From Streptomyces caeruleatus (GTDB lineage Bacteria; Actinomycetota; Actinomycetes; Streptomycetales; Streptomycetaceae), in NCBI RefSeq assembly GCF_001514235.1, contig NZ_KQ948926.1, forward strand, positions 216,884 to 280,883: a DNA stretch of 64,000 nt, read 5' to 3'. Positions 36,829 through 45,565 of the stretch are shown one piece after another; position 1 is the first letter of the stretch; each line of letters begins with the position of its first letter. A program made the position numbers and the translations under genes. The notes below the pieces were generated by a model, which did no database searches, was not told where the DNA came from, and was given only the letters and a program-made list of their open reading frames with translations.

Positions 36829-37547
36829 GGGCCGCACTGCTGGAAGCGCCCCAGCGTCGTTCGCTGAGGATCGCCGAGACGTTCGCCGACACGGTCCAGG
36901 GCGAGGGACCCAGCACCGGCACTCCCGCGCTCTTCATCCGCTTCATGCTCTGCAACCTCATCTGTCGAGGATGCGACACCCCCTACACGTGGGACAGTTC
37001 CAGGTTCGATCTGCGGGCCGAATCGAAGTGGCGGAGCATCGACGACCTTCTCGGCTGGGTGCTGGGCCGCCCGGAGAAGCTGGTGGTGATCACCGGCGGC
37101 GAGCCGCTCCTGCAGCCGGAGCTGCTGACGCTGGTCCAGGAGCTGCGGGCGGCCGGCCGGGACGTGGAGATCGAGACCAACGGCACCATTCCCCCGGCGA
37201 AGGAGCTCGTGGACGCCGGTCCGTGGTTCAACGCCTCGCCCAAGTTGTCCGGGTTCGGATCCGGCATGCCACAGAGCCGACGCATCGTTCCCGACGCGCT
37301 CCGTGCCCTCGCAGCCAGCGGCCGAACGCGGTGGAAGTTCGTGGTCACGGACCCATGCGAGCTGGACGAGATCGCCGGGCTCGAGGCGACGTATGGCCTC
37401 GCCCCCATATCCGTCATGCCCGAAGGCACGACCCCCGAGGCGGTCCTGGACGGGATGCGGACCCTGGTCGAGCCGGTCGCCGGGCGGGGCTGGCGGCTCG
37501 GGACCCGTCTGCACGTCCTTCTGTGGGGTGATGAGCGTGGCCGCTGA
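36825..37547 (+). CDS. queE: 7-carboxy-7-deazaguanine synthase QueE (radical SAM)
   Basis: Radical SAM ring contraction of 6-carboxytetrahydropterin to 7-carboxy-7-deazaguanine. 240 residues: TVQGEGPSTGTPALFIRF, then CNLICRGC (CxxxCxxC for the 4Fe-4S cluster) with DTPYTWD, and the SAM motif VITGGEPLLQ. Starts at ATG 36825 inside the queD stop, with GGGAGG upstream. Overlaps folE by 17 bp. Confidence 0.93.
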   Translation: MRAALLEAPQRRSLRIAETFADTVQGEGPSTGTPALFIRFMLCNLICRGCDTPYTWDSSRFDLRAESKWRSIDDLLGWVLGRPEKLVVITGGEPLLQPELLTLVQELRAAGRDVEIETNGTIPPAKELVDAGPWFNASPKLSGFGSGMPQSRRIVPDALRALAASGRTRWKFVVTDPCELDEIAGLEATYGLAPISVMPEGTTPEAVLDGMRTLVEPVAGRGWRLGTRLHVLLWGDERGR

Positions 37548-38205
37548 GTCCCGAACCGCGCCCCGCCAAGCGGCCGACAACAGTGAGAGCACCTTGACCA
37601 CCAGCCACGTCGCGTCCTCGCCGCGCCAACCGGTCATCGACCAAGAGCAGGTCGCCGGCCTGTACCGACAACTGCTCTTCGCGCTCGGGGAGGACCCCGA
37701 CCGGGATGGCCTGAAAGACACCCCCCGGCGTGTAGCCCGCTGGTGGTCGGAGTTCCTTGAGTACGAACCGGGGCGCACGGACACGCTGTTCACTCATGAG
37801 CAGGCCAACGTGGACGGCGAGGAAGTCGTGATCGTTTCCGGCATCGTGGTGGCTTCACTCTGCGAACACCATCTCCTGCCGATGACGCTCACCCTCACTG
37901 TCGCCTACTGCCCCGTCGGCCAGGTCCTGGGCCTTTCGAAGATCGCCCGGATCGCCCAGGCCCACGGCCACCGCCTGCAGCTTCAGGAGCGCATCGTAGG
38001 CGGCATCGCCGAGGAGATGGCGAAGGTCACCGGAGCTTCGGACATCGCGGTGTCGGCGGCAGGTGAGCACGCGTGTATGAGCATGCGGGGCGTCCGAGCG
38101 ATGGGAGCGCTCACCACCAACGCCGTCACACGCGGCCGCTTCAGCTCAAACGAGCCCCTCGGACAGCTGTTCCGTGGGCTCGCGCTGAAGGGAGCCGACC
38201 AGTGA
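37531..38205 (+). CDS. folE: GTP cyclohydrolase I
   Basis: Opens the guanine ring of GTP to give dihydroneopterin triphosphate, the first step toward preQ0. 224 residues with zinc site CEHHLLPM, HGHRLQLQERI and CMSMRGV. Its presence beside queCDE shows this unit supplies its own pathway start and is probably dedicated to preQ0, with the folate copy elsewhere. Start ATG 37531 lies inside queE. Confidence 0.94.
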   Translation: MSVAAESRTAPRQAADNSESTLTTSHVASSPRQPVIDQEQVAGLYRQLLFALGEDPDRDGLKDTPRRVARWWSEFLEYEPGRTDTLFTHEQANVDGEEVVIVSGIVVASLCEHHLLPMTLTLTVAYCPVGQVLGLSKIARIAQAHGHRLQLQERIVGGIAEEMAKVTGASDIAVSAAGEHACMSMRGVRAMGALTTNAVTRGRFSSNEPLGQLFRGLALKGADQ

Positions 38206-38363
38206 ACAGAGTCGAACCCGCACCCAGTCCCGTGAGCTGGAAGGCGTTCCATGTCCGCCCCGAGAGCCACAGGCCGGCCGACCTGCCAGCGGTCACCCGT
38301 AGGGCGGACCTGCCGGTGCCGGGAACTCAGGACTCGCGGCCGGGAGGCGGATATGGAGGCTGA
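38202..38363 (+). CDS. Small coupled ORF, 53 residues, Pro/Arg-rich
   Basis: Starts at GTG 38202 overlapping the folE stop (GTGA) and ends one base before the next ATG (38365), the same pattern as every other gene here. Begins MNRVEPAPSPVSWKAF and is rich in Pro, Arg and Gly. GGAGG for the next gene lies inside its end. No motif is recognised. Either a genuine small protein or a coupling leader for the reverse-transcriptase-like gene. Confidence 0.5.
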   Translation: MNRVEPAPSPVSWKAFHVRPESHRPADLPAVTRRADLPVPGTQDSRPGGGYGG

Positions 38364-38364
38364 C

Positions 38365-39297
38365 ATGACGACGCCTGGGTGGGGCCGTCGTTCCGGCTCT
38401 CCAGGACCGCGCGTGTTGGGAAGCGGCTCTCAAAAGGAGGGCGGGATCGTTCCAGCCACCCAGGCTGCCTTCACTGTAGCGCCCAACTCCCCTCGCGTGG
38501 CACCCCATTCGCTGATGCCGTATCTGATCGAGCCGGTACACCTGAAACGAGCCGCCCGGGAATGCATGCGCCGGGCGTCCGCGCCGGGGGCGGACGGCCT
38601 CAGCTGGGCAGGGTTCCGCACGAGATTGAAGGCGCAGCTCGACGAGTTGGGCGAGCAGCTACACCAGGGCACATGGCAGCCCGGACCTCTGCGGGCGTCG
38701 CACGTGGTCGCGTACACGGGCAAACACATCGACACCGTGATCCCCACGGTCCGCGACCGCGTCGTCCACCGGGCGATGCGCCGCGCTGTCGAACCCGTTC
38801 TGGACCAAACCGCGTTCGCAACGTGGGTGTCGGGGTTTCGCCGAGGCCGCAACCGGCTCACTTCGCTGCGCCAGGCCGCCGAGCACCTCGCCCAGGGACG
38901 GACCTGGGTGGTCGACGTCGATGTTCAGCGGGCGTCGGCCGGAGCGGGCACTGGCGAAGTACTCGACTGGCTGGCCGGCCACGTCCACGACGGCACCTTC
39001 CTGGCCAGGGTGCGTACGGCCCTGGACGCCCTGCCCGACCCGATCATGCCGGGGTGCGGGCTGAGCCCACTGCTCATCAACCTCCGCCTGTCGCAGGTGG
39101 ACGCACAGTTGCGGGACCTGGCAGTGGTCCGCTTCGCGGACAACTACTGCCTCTTCGCCACCAGCCGCACCGAGGCGGAGTACGCCCACACCGCGCTGGT
39201 AGCCGCGCTCGCAGCGGCCGGCCTGCGCCCGCACCCGGACAAGAGCCGTATCCGCTCCTCGGCCCACGCCGAGGACCTGTTCCTGATCAGCGGGTGA
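38365..39297 (+). CDS. Reverse-transcriptase-like protein with FADN in place of YADD
   Basis: 310 residues resembling the palm and fingers of group II intron-type reverse transcriptases: APGADGLSWAGFRTRL, TVIPTVRDRVVHRAMRR, GFRRGRNRLTSLRQAAEHL, WVVDVDV (Asp184/186) and GCGLSPLLINLRL (230-242). The catalytic YxDD box reads RFADNYCLF with FADN at 257-260, so the second metal-binding Asp is Asn. The motif-A phenylalanine region is also altered (RASAGAG). There is no thumb/X or endonuclease domain. ATG 38365 has GGAGG 6 nt upstream. Activity may be lost or changed. It is embedded in the operon, not a free intron. Confidence 0.8.
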   Translation: MTTPGWGRRSGSPGPRVLGSGSQKEGGIVPATQAAFTVAPNSPRVAPHSLMPYLIEPVHLKRAARECMRRASAPGADGLSWAGFRTRLKAQLDELGEQLHQGTWQPGPLRASHVVAYTGKHIDTVIPTVRDRVVHRAMRRAVEPVLDQTAFATWVSGFRRGRNRLTSLRQAAEHLAQGRTWVVDVDVQRASAGAGTGEVLDWLAGHVHDGTFLARVRTALDALPDPIMPGCGLSPLLINLRLSQVDAQLRDLAVVRFADNYCLFATSRTEAEYAHTALVAALAAAGLRPHPDKSRIRSSAHAEDLFLISG

Positions 39298-39302
39298 TCC
39301 TC

Positions 39303-39887
39303 ATGACCGCGTCTTCGGCGACCGCCGTCACCGCCACAGTGGGCAGCACAATCCGCTGGGTCCGTATCGAGGGTGGGATATGCCGCTTCGGCGATCAACA
39401 GCGCCGCATCAAAGTGCGCACCCTGGAGTGGACACGGACGGTCCTGAGCTGGGCCCAGCTCGCCTGCGGCACCGACCCGAGGCCCGTCACGGGCCTCGCA
39501 CAACCCGATGCAGCCGCCCTCGCACGCGCGCTGGGAGGACGGCTGCCCCGCTCCGTCGAGTGGGAGTGGGCAGCATCCGGGCCCACCAGTCGCACGTATC
39601 CCTGGGGCGAGGAGGAACCCACGCCTCGGCGAGCCAACCTGCGGGGCGGGCCTGGCCGATCCACCCCCGTGGGCGCCTACCCGGACGGGGCGACGCCGGA
39701 CGGGCTGCTCGACATGGCCGGGAACGTCTGGGAGTGGACCAGCAGCACCACCCTCGGCAGCGGGTTCATCCTGCGCGGCGCTTCCCACAATTCCCCTGCT
39801 CTGTACGCCAAGTCGACTTTCCTCAACGCCGCACCGGCCGAACTTGAGTCGGACGGCATCGGCTTCAGGGTGGTGCGTGAACCATGA
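39303..39887 (+). CDS. SUMF1/FGE-fold (formylglycine-generating enzyme family) protein
   Basis: 194 residues from ATG 39303; GTG 39294, overlapping the previous stop, is possible. C-terminal half has the family pattern: LGGRLPRSVEWEWAASG, YPWG, STPVGAYP, GLLDMAGNVWEWT and FILRGASHNS ending GIGFRVV. Such folds serve as oxygenases, ergothioneine-type enzymes or recognition scaffolds. Known FGE copper cysteines are not visible, and the N-terminus is short, so a non-canonical role is likely. Confidence 0.8.
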   Translation: MTASSATAVTATVGSTIRWVRIEGGICRFGDQQRRIKVRTLEWTRTVLSWAQLACGTDPRPVTGLAQPDAAALARALGGRLPRSVEWEWAASGPTSRTYPWGEEEPTPRRANLRGGPGRSTPVGAYPDGATPDGLLDMAGNVWEWTSSTTLGSGFILRGASHNSPALYAKSTFLNAAPAELESDGIGFRVVREP

Positions 39888-40339
39888 CCACCCCACTGCC
39901 CGGCACCCTGGTGCTGGCCGCATGCTCGCGTCGCAAGACGGACACCATCGTCCCCGTCCCCGTACTTGAGCTGTACGCCGGCGGCATCGCGCCGCAGCTC
40001 CGCGAACGCGTGGGCGATCAACCCGATCTGCGTCAGCGTGTCTTCTTTCTGTCCGCCAGGCACGGCCTGGTCGGTGCCGATACCCCGCTGCTGCCCTACG
40101 ACCAGGCGCTCACCGCCGAGCACGCCTCCGTGCTGCGCCCCACGGTGCACCGCCAACTGCGCTGGCGTCTCGACGCCCTCGATGTCCGGGCACGACTTCT
40201 GGTCGTGGCCGAGCCGCTCTACCTGGTCCTGATCGCGGACCTGCTCGCCGACGAGGACCGCCCGTTCATGCACTGGATCCCCGACCCCCGCGGCTGGTCC
40301 CAGGCCGCCGCCGTACTCGACGATTGGAACTGGCCGTGA
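39884..40339 (+). CDS. DUF6884-like small protein
   Basis: 151 residues. Starts LVLAACSRRKTDT and continues with FFLSARHGLVGADTPLLPYDQ, a pattern I associate with DUF6884 and with a nucleic-acid-linked CSxxK fold seen near base-modifying enzymes. No known catalytic site. The context (preQ0 genes) suggests recognition or processing of a modified base or nucleoside; this is inference. Start ATG 39884 overlaps the previous stop. Confidence 0.65.
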   Translation: MTTPLPGTLVLAACSRRKTDTIVPVPVLELYAGGIAPQLRERVGDQPDLRQRVFFLSARHGLVGADTPLLPYDQALTAEHASVLRPTVHRQLRWRLDALDVRARLLVVAEPLYLVLIADLLADEDRPFMHWIPDPRGWSQAAAVLDDWNWP

Positions 40340-41370
40340 CGCTCACCCTCGCCGAGGCCCTCACCACCCGGCCCAACGACCACAGCAGGCTGCGGGAGGA
40401 ATTCGAAGCACGCACCGGTATCGCCTGGCACGCCCCCACGCCCGCCACCCTGGCGGCCGGCCATGCCCTGTCGATCGTGATTCCGGCGCGGAACACGGCT
40501 CATTCACTGGGGCCCGTACTCGACGCCCTCGCCGCCCAGGACACCAACGGCTCCGTCGAGACCATCGTGGTGGACGACGCGTCAGAGGATGCGACCGCCG
40601 AGATAGCCGCAGCCCACCCGGCGGTCGACACCCTGATTCGGCTCCGCACACAGAGCGGTGCCGCAGCGGCTCGCAACGCCGGGACCGCCCTGGCGAGCGC
40701 CGACACGGTCGTCTACCTGGACGGGGACATGGTCCTCGCGCCCCACGTCCTCGCGGACATCGCCACCCGCTCCCGCCCGGATGCCGTCTTGCTGGGCTTC
40801 CGCCACAACGCCCCCTACCAGCCGGGCCGTGACGGCGTCGCCAAGGTTCCCGGAGGCATGCCCGACCTGGCCGCCGACCACCGTGTCACCTGGCGCAGCC
40901 AGGGAGGCAAGCAGATGTACACCGGCATCACCTTGGACCGTCCCACCACCGGCAGCCCCCTCAACGACACCGACGACTTCCAAAAGCTCGGCCACGGCAC
41001 CACGTATCTGGACTGGGACCTCCCGCGCGTGGTCGTCACCGCCCTGATGGCTGCCCCGCGCGAGAAGGTCGTCGACGTCGGGGGCTTCGACCCGGTGTTC
41101 GGGCTCGTCGGCTGGGGCATGGAGGACACCCACCTCGGCGCCGCTCTCATCTCCGCCGGATGCCTAGTGGTCCCCCTGCGGCAGTGCGTCGGCTTCCACC
41201 TCGATCCTCCGGACGCCGAAGCCCAGTGGCAGACCAAGCTCGCCGGCTGGCCGAGCACGCTCGCCTACTACCGCCGCCTGCTCGACGGTCCGGTCCCGCA
41301 CAGCCGGACCACTGCCTTCCGCGACGCCGCCAAACAGCTGCTCGCCGAGTCCGAGGTGATCAACCGATGA
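40336..41370 (+). CDS. Family 2 glycosyltransferase (GT-A fold)
   Basis: 344 residues. The GT-A signature begins LSIVIPARNTAHSLGPVLDA, followed by VVDDASEDAT and the metal-binding VYLDGDM. GGFDPVFGLVGWGMEDTHLG is the acceptor-side motif seen in polyprenyl and chondroitin-type GT2 enzymes. Probably adds one sugar to the pathway product; donor unknown. Starts at GTG 40336 in the previous stop codon. Confidence 0.88.
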   Translation: MTLTLAEALTTRPNDHSRLREEFEARTGIAWHAPTPATLAAGHALSIVIPARNTAHSLGPVLDALAAQDTNGSVETIVVDDASEDATAEIAAAHPAVDTLIRLRTQSGAAAARNAGTALASADTVVYLDGDMVLAPHVLADIATRSRPDAVLLGFRHNAPYQPGRDGVAKVPGGMPDLAADHRVTWRSQGGKQMYTGITLDRPTTGSPLNDTDDFQKLGHGTTYLDWDLPRVVVTALMAAPREKVVDVGGFDPVFGLVGWGMEDTHLGAALISAGCLVVPLRQCVGFHLDPPDAEAQWQTKLAGWPSTLAYYRRLLDGPVPHSRTTAFRDAAKQLLAESEVINR

Positions 41371-42317
41371 CAGTCCGGATCTTCGCGGCGGCCACCCTCG
41401 GGAAGACGCCACTGGTGTACGACCCGGCCACCGAACTCACCCACACCCCCAGTCGGCAGGTGACCGCCGGGCGGGTCCTGCTGGACGACGAGGAGGTGGC
41501 CGAGTGGCCCACCGTCACCCAGCAACAGGTGAACACCCACCTCCCCTTCAACGTCTGCTGGTCGCCTCTGGTGCGCTGCAACCTGCAGTGTCCGCAGTGT
41601 CTGGACGACAAGACGCTCCCCGAGAGCGGCGCCACCGAGCGCGAGCGCATCGCCGGCCTCCTCGCCGACAGCGACGTCCTCGGCCACGACATCTCCGGTG
41701 GCGAGCCGCTGTTGCTGCGGTCCCTGCCGCAGCTGCTGAAGGCGCTCGCCAGCCAGAGGGCCGCGGTCAGCTGCACGACCAATGGCTGGCACCTTCGGCG
41801 CCGAGCGGAGGAACTCGCCCCGGTTCTCGATGCGGTGCGCGTCAGCTTCGACGGCCCCGACGCCGCCTCGCACGACCACTGGCGGGGCAAGGGCAGCTTC
41901 GAACGGGCCGTGGCCGGCGTCCGCGCCGCCGTCGCCCAGAGTGTGCCGGTGCAACTGCACGTAGTCCTGATGCAGTCCACCGCCCACCGGGCCCAGTCGG
42001 TCGCCGACCTGGCCGCCGACCTCGGCGCCGTCGGCGTCACCTTCCTGCAGATGCTGCCCATCGGGGACGGCGCCGGCCTCGCCGCCTCCGAGCTTGTCCC
42101 GGACGCCGAAGCGCGGCGCATCGTGGAGTCCGTCCGGCCGCCTCACGGGCTCCGTATCCGGCTACGGACCCGCGAACTAGCCGAAGGGTTCACGGTGATC
42201 CGTGCCGACGGGCAGGTGTACCACAACGTGCGCGGAGCCACCGATATCCAGGCCACACGCCCGCTGGTGACCGTCGCCGATCTGCACCTCCCTCTCGCCG
42301 AGGGGGCCCGGCGATGA
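41367..42317 (+). CDS. Radical SAM enzyme
   Basis: 316 residues. The cluster motif is CNLQCPQC (CxxxCxxC) after FNVCWSPLVR, and DISGGEPLLLRSL is the SAM motif. The C-terminus lacks a clear SPASM cysteine pattern. It is distinct from QueE and from the SPASM enzyme at 57 kb. It probably performs a radical step on a small molecule or nucleoside. ATG 41367 overlaps the GT2 stop. Confidence 0.85.
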   Translation: MTVRIFAAATLGKTPLVYDPATELTHTPSRQVTAGRVLLDDEEVAEWPTVTQQQVNTHLPFNVCWSPLVRCNLQCPQCLDDKTLPESGATERERIAGLLADSDVLGHDISGGEPLLLRSLPQLLKALASQRAAVSCTTNGWHLRRRAEELAPVLDAVRVSFDGPDAASHDHWRGKGSFERAVAGVRAAVAQSVPVQLHVVLMQSTAHRAQSVADLAADLGAVGVTFLQMLPIGDGAGLAASELVPDAEARRIVESVRPPHGLRIRLRTRELAEGFTVIRADGQVYHNVRGATDIQATRPLVTVADLHLPLAEGARR

Positions 42318-42865
42318 CCCGGACAGAACCGGTGCAGCGGATCTTCCGTCACCGCACCGCCTACCTGCTGACTCCGCAGGCGTACCAGACGGCGCTCGCA
42401 CTCCTTGCCGATGCCGCCGCCGCAGCCGGCCCGATCGCCACGGTAATCGGCATCGCAGGCGGCGGACGGCGGCCCGCCGAAGAGATCGCCACCCGGCTCG
42501 GCGTGCCCGTGTGCCACGTCGAGGCACAGCACAACACCTCCGACGCGCTGTACACCCAGGCCACCGGCACGGTGACGGTCAACATCCCGGACGGCTTTCC
42601 CGCCGCGCCGGGCGGGCGCACCCTCCTCGTCGATGACATCTGCGGCACCGGAGCCACCTTCACCGCGGTCGCCGAGGCGCTCGCTCCGCGCCTGGCACCG
42701 GATGTCCGCATGGACACCGTCGCCCTGTGCCGGAACGTGGGCAGCCCTCTGCGCCCCAACTGGTGGGCCTGGGACGTAGACGACTGGGTGGTCTTCCCCT
42801 GGGAGCCCCGCCCGGACACCGCCATGCAGCCACTGCCCATGCCCGAGAGGATCCACACGCCGTGA
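42314..42865 (+). CDS. Type I phosphoribosyltransferase-like protein
   Basis: 183 residues with the PRPP-binding loop LLVDDICGTGATFTAV. The N-terminal half shows GPIATVIGIAGGGRRPAEEIA. In a preQ0-dependent operon it may join a 7-deazapurine to ribose phosphate, by analogy with the phosphoribosyltransferase of the toyocamycin cluster; this is inference. ATG 42314 overlaps the previous stop. Confidence 0.85.
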   Translation: MTRTEPVQRIFRHRTAYLLTPQAYQTALALLADAAAAAGPIATVIGIAGGGRRPAEEIATRLGVPVCHVEAQHNTSDALYTQATGTVTVNIPDGFPAAPGGRTLLVDDICGTGATFTAVAEALAPRLAPDVRMDTVALCRNVGSPLRPNWWAWDVDDWVVFPWEPRPDTAMQPLPMPERIHTP

Positions 42866-43998
42866 CCAACATCCGCGTGACCGCCCGCGGCATCGTCTTC
42901 GTTCTCGCCTCCTGGCAGATGGACGCACCCGCCGGCATCGAACGCGCCACGGCCGCGCTCGCCCGCGGCCTGGCCGCAGCTGGCCACCGCGTCGCCATCG
43001 CCACCGCCGTACCGCACGAGGCGGGGAGCGGGCTCGACGGTGTCGCCATCGAGCACCTCGACCTTCCGGTCGCCTTCCCGTGCCCGGACGAGACGCTGCG
43101 CAGAGCTGTCCTGCAGCACGAGGACAAGCTCCAGGCCCGCCTCTGGGAGATCATCGCCCGCCACCGGGCCGACGCGGTCGTCTTCGCAGACGCCCTGTGG
43201 GGTCTGGGGCGGCTGGCCGCCGATCTACCCGACGGCGTATGCCGGGTGCTCGCGGCGCACGTGCTGCCGAACGCGGAGGACGCCCCCGCGGCTCTCGCCC
43301 GCGCGGACAGAGTGATCATTCCCTCGCCGGTCGTGCGGGCCGAGGCCGAGGCTGCCGGCTTGTCGACCGGCGAGTGGCGCGTTGTGCCCAATGCGCTCCT
43401 TCACGCGCCTTCCGCACCGCCCGACGACGATCACGTCGAACGGCGCCGGTCCGGGCCCGTGCGGGTGCTGGCCCGCCTCGGGCACGAGAAGGGTCTCGTG
43501 CCGCTGCTGACGGCCGCCGCCGGCTGGGGCAGGGATCTGGAGGTCATGGTCGCGGCGGCGGGCTTCGAGTCGGCCACGGGCTCCCAAGCCCGGCTCCGGG
43601 CGGAATGCCGGGCCGTCGCGGACGCCTCGACGCGCATCACCCTGTTCGAAGGGGGCCTGGCCTGGCGAGAGGTTCCCACCTGGCTGGCCGGGGCCGCCGC
43701 CGTGATCGTTCCGTCCCTGCGTGAGACGTTCGGGCTCGTGGCCTTGGAAGCCATGAGCGTGGGCGTGCCCGTGGTCAGCTACCCGGTCGGCAACCTCCCT
43801 GCCCTCCTTGAACACCCGTACGCCGCCGAGCGGTTGATGGGCGATCCCCGGTCAGGGCCCAACACGCTCCTCGGCCTTGCCGATGCACTCCTCGCCGATC
43901 CGGTAGCCTACGGGCGAACTTCAAAGGCCATGTACCACCTGGCTCAGGACTACAGGCCCGACCGAATCGCCCTGCAATTTATTAAGGCGGTGTCGTGA
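42862..43998 (+). CDS. Family 4 glycosyltransferase (GT-B fold)
   Basis: 378 residues. N-terminal Rossmann with GIERATAALARGLAAAGHRV; C-terminal nucleotide-sugar domain with VRVLARLGHEKGLVPLLTAA and VPSLRETFGLVALEAMSVGVPVV, read as PSLRETFGLVALEAM. The E-x7-E motif is present (ETFGLVALE). Second sugar-adding enzyme of the operon. GTG 42862 overlaps the previous stop (GTGA). Confidence 0.88.
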   Translation: MTNIRVTARGIVFVLASWQMDAPAGIERATAALARGLAAAGHRVAIATAVPHEAGSGLDGVAIEHLDLPVAFPCPDETLRRAVLQHEDKLQARLWEIIARHRADAVVFADALWGLGRLAADLPDGVCRVLAAHVLPNAEDAPAALARADRVIIPSPVVRAEAEAAGLSTGEWRVVPNALLHAPSAPPDDDHVERRRSGPVRVLARLGHEKGLVPLLTAAAGWGRDLEVMVAAAGFESATGSQARLRAECRAVADASTRITLFEGGLAWREVPTWLAGAAAVIVPSLRETFGLVALEAMSVGVPVVSYPVGNLPALLEHPYAAERLMGDPRSGPNTLLGLADALLADPVAYGRTSKAMYHLAQDYRPDRIALQFIKAVS

Positions 43999-44870
43999 TG
44001 GGTGCTGTAGCCCCGTCTCCTTCCTCGGCAACCCCGCTGTTCCTCGTCGACGGCTTCAACGTGCTGTGGCGCGGGCACTTCGGATTCCCAGCCCCGATCT
44101 TCTCCCGCGACAAGCAGCGGAACCTGACGGGCCTGTTCGCGTTCTTCGCCCTGCTGCGAGTGACCCTCCGCGACGACCTGGACACGGCACCGGCCGAGGT
44201 GTGCGTCGTCCTGGACGGGGAGCACGGCAGCGCCGGACGCAAGGACGCCGACGCCGACTACAAGGCCAACCGGGAGTCCACGCCGGAGGCCCTGGCGCCG
44301 CTGCAGTTCCTGGCGCCGATGAAGGAGGCCCTCGACGCCTACGGGATCGCCTGGGTGGAGATCGACGACGCCGAGGCCGATGACGTCGTCGCCACCCTCG
44401 TCCACCGGCACCTGGACCAGCCGATCCGCATCATGAGCGCCGATCAGGACTACTACCAGCTCCTGGACGGGGAACGCGTACGGATCATCAACCGCTCCCG
44501 TAAAGCGTCCAAGCGGATCATCACCGACACCGAGGTCCACGAGCGCTACGGCGTCACCCCCGCCCAGTGGCCCGACTACCGCGCCCTGACCGGGGACAAG
44601 TCGGACAACCTGCCCGGCGTCAAAGGCATCGGCGCCAAAACCGCCGCTGGGCTGCTCGACGGCGGCCTGACCCTTGATGATCTTCCTGCCTCCGGTCGGC
44701 TCGCCGGCACCAAGGGGGCCGCGATCACCAGTGCGTGGGACGACGTGCTGCGCTGGCGCGAGCTGAGCCGGATGCGCCGCGATGTGCCCATCCCCTGGCA
44801 GGCCACCGGACACGCCAGCCCGTCGCTGCCCCGGCCGGCGGACGTCATCGAGAAGCTGGGGATGTGGTGA
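43998..44870 (+). CDS. 5'-3' exonuclease (FEN/Pol I N-terminal type)
   Basis: 290 residues, a stand-alone copy of the 5'-nuclease domain of DNA polymerase I. Metal-binding aspartates occur in FLVDGFNVLW, DADYKANR, EADDVVATL, SADQDYYQLL and GDKSDNLPGVKGIG; the last is the helix-hairpin-helix region. There is no polymerase domain. GTG 43995 is an alternative start. In this operon it is out of place for a simple metabolic pathway, suggesting nucleic acid is involved. Confidence 0.88.
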   Translation: MGAVAPSPSSATPLFLVDGFNVLWRGHFGFPAPIFSRDKQRNLTGLFAFFALLRVTLRDDLDTAPAEVCVVLDGEHGSAGRKDADADYKANRESTPEALAPLQFLAPMKEALDAYGIAWVEIDDAEADDVVATLVHRHLDQPIRIMSADQDYYQLLDGERVRIINRSRKASKRIITDTEVHERYGVTPAQWPDYRALTGDKSDNLPGVKGIGAKTAAGLLDGGLTLDDLPASGRLAGTKGAAITSAWDDVLRWRELSRMRRDVPIPWQATGHASPSLPRPADVIEKLGMW

Positions 44871-45478
44871 GAGTGCCGGGATCCGTCTTAGCCGTCATGG
44901 CCCACCCCGATGATCTGGAGCTGTGGGCCGGGGGCACGCTCGCCCTGCACGCCCGCCACGCTCCTGTGATCGGCGCGGTCAAGACGCACGATGAGGTGCG
45001 CAATGCCGAAGCAGCCGCCAGCGCCCAGGCCCTCGGCATCGAACTCGAACTCCGGGACATTCTGGACGCCACCGCGGTTGACGAGCTGATACGTCGGTAC
45101 CGGCCGGAGGTCCTGATCACCCACCCCGTCGACGACGTCCACCCCGACCACCGGGCGGTGGCAGCCGCTGTTCTTGCGGGCCTGCCCAAGGCGCACATCC
45201 ACACCGGCTGCCCGCGACGTCTATACACCTGCGACAGCTACAACTCGCTGACACTGAGCGGCCCGGTCAACGCCCCGGTGATCATCGACATCACGACGAC
45301 TTTCGACCAGAAGATGCGCGCCCTCGCCGAGCACCGGTCGCAGCCGATCGACGATCACTTCGGCCCGATGGCCCAGAACCTGGCCGCACTGTGGGGCGGC
45401 CGGATCGGTGCGTCCCACGCCGAAGCCTTTACTCCCGTACCAATCCTGGGCCGCTTGCCCGGCGCCGCGCACCTCTGA
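44867..45478 (+). CDS. PIG-L family N-deacetylase
   Basis: 203 residues with the zinc motif MAHPDDLELWAGGTLA near the N-terminus and HPVDDVHPDHRAVA downstream, matching GlcNAc-PI and bacillithiol/mycothiol-type deacetylases. Likely removes an acetyl group from an amino sugar added by one of the operon's glycosyltransferases. Start GTG 44867 overlaps the exonuclease stop. Confidence 0.88.
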   Translation: MRVPGSVLAVMAHPDDLELWAGGTLALHARHAPVIGAVKTHDEVRNAEAAASAQALGIELELRDILDATAVDELIRRYRPEVLITHPVDDVHPDHRAVAAAVLAGLPKAHIHTGCPRRLYTCDSYNSLTLSGPVNAPVIIDITTTFDQKMRALAEHRSQPIDDHFGPMAQNLAALWGGRIGASHAEAFTPVPILGRLPGAAHL

Positions 45479-45565
45479 CCGACTCGTCCCCGCACCCTCC
45501 TGAAGCCTGCCTGCCCAGGCACCGCACCCCACCGCGCAGATCAGCCGATGACCCCAGGAACTGCC

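Noticed and set aside
35432..38205. Queuosine tRNA-modification pathway
   Set aside because: No queF, tRNA-guanine transglycosylase, queA or queG is in the window, so the preQ0 genes have another purpose or are completed elsewhere.
38379..39887. 502-codon frame covering the RT-like and SUMF1 genes
   Set aside because: Only its last 194 codons (SUMF1) are supported. The part over the RT-like gene is an out-of-frame shadow.
38365..39887. Diversity-generating retroelement (RT plus SUMF1 target)
   Set aside because: No template/variable repeat pair was found, and the RT palm motif reads GCGLSPLL rather than the DGR-type SQ motif.
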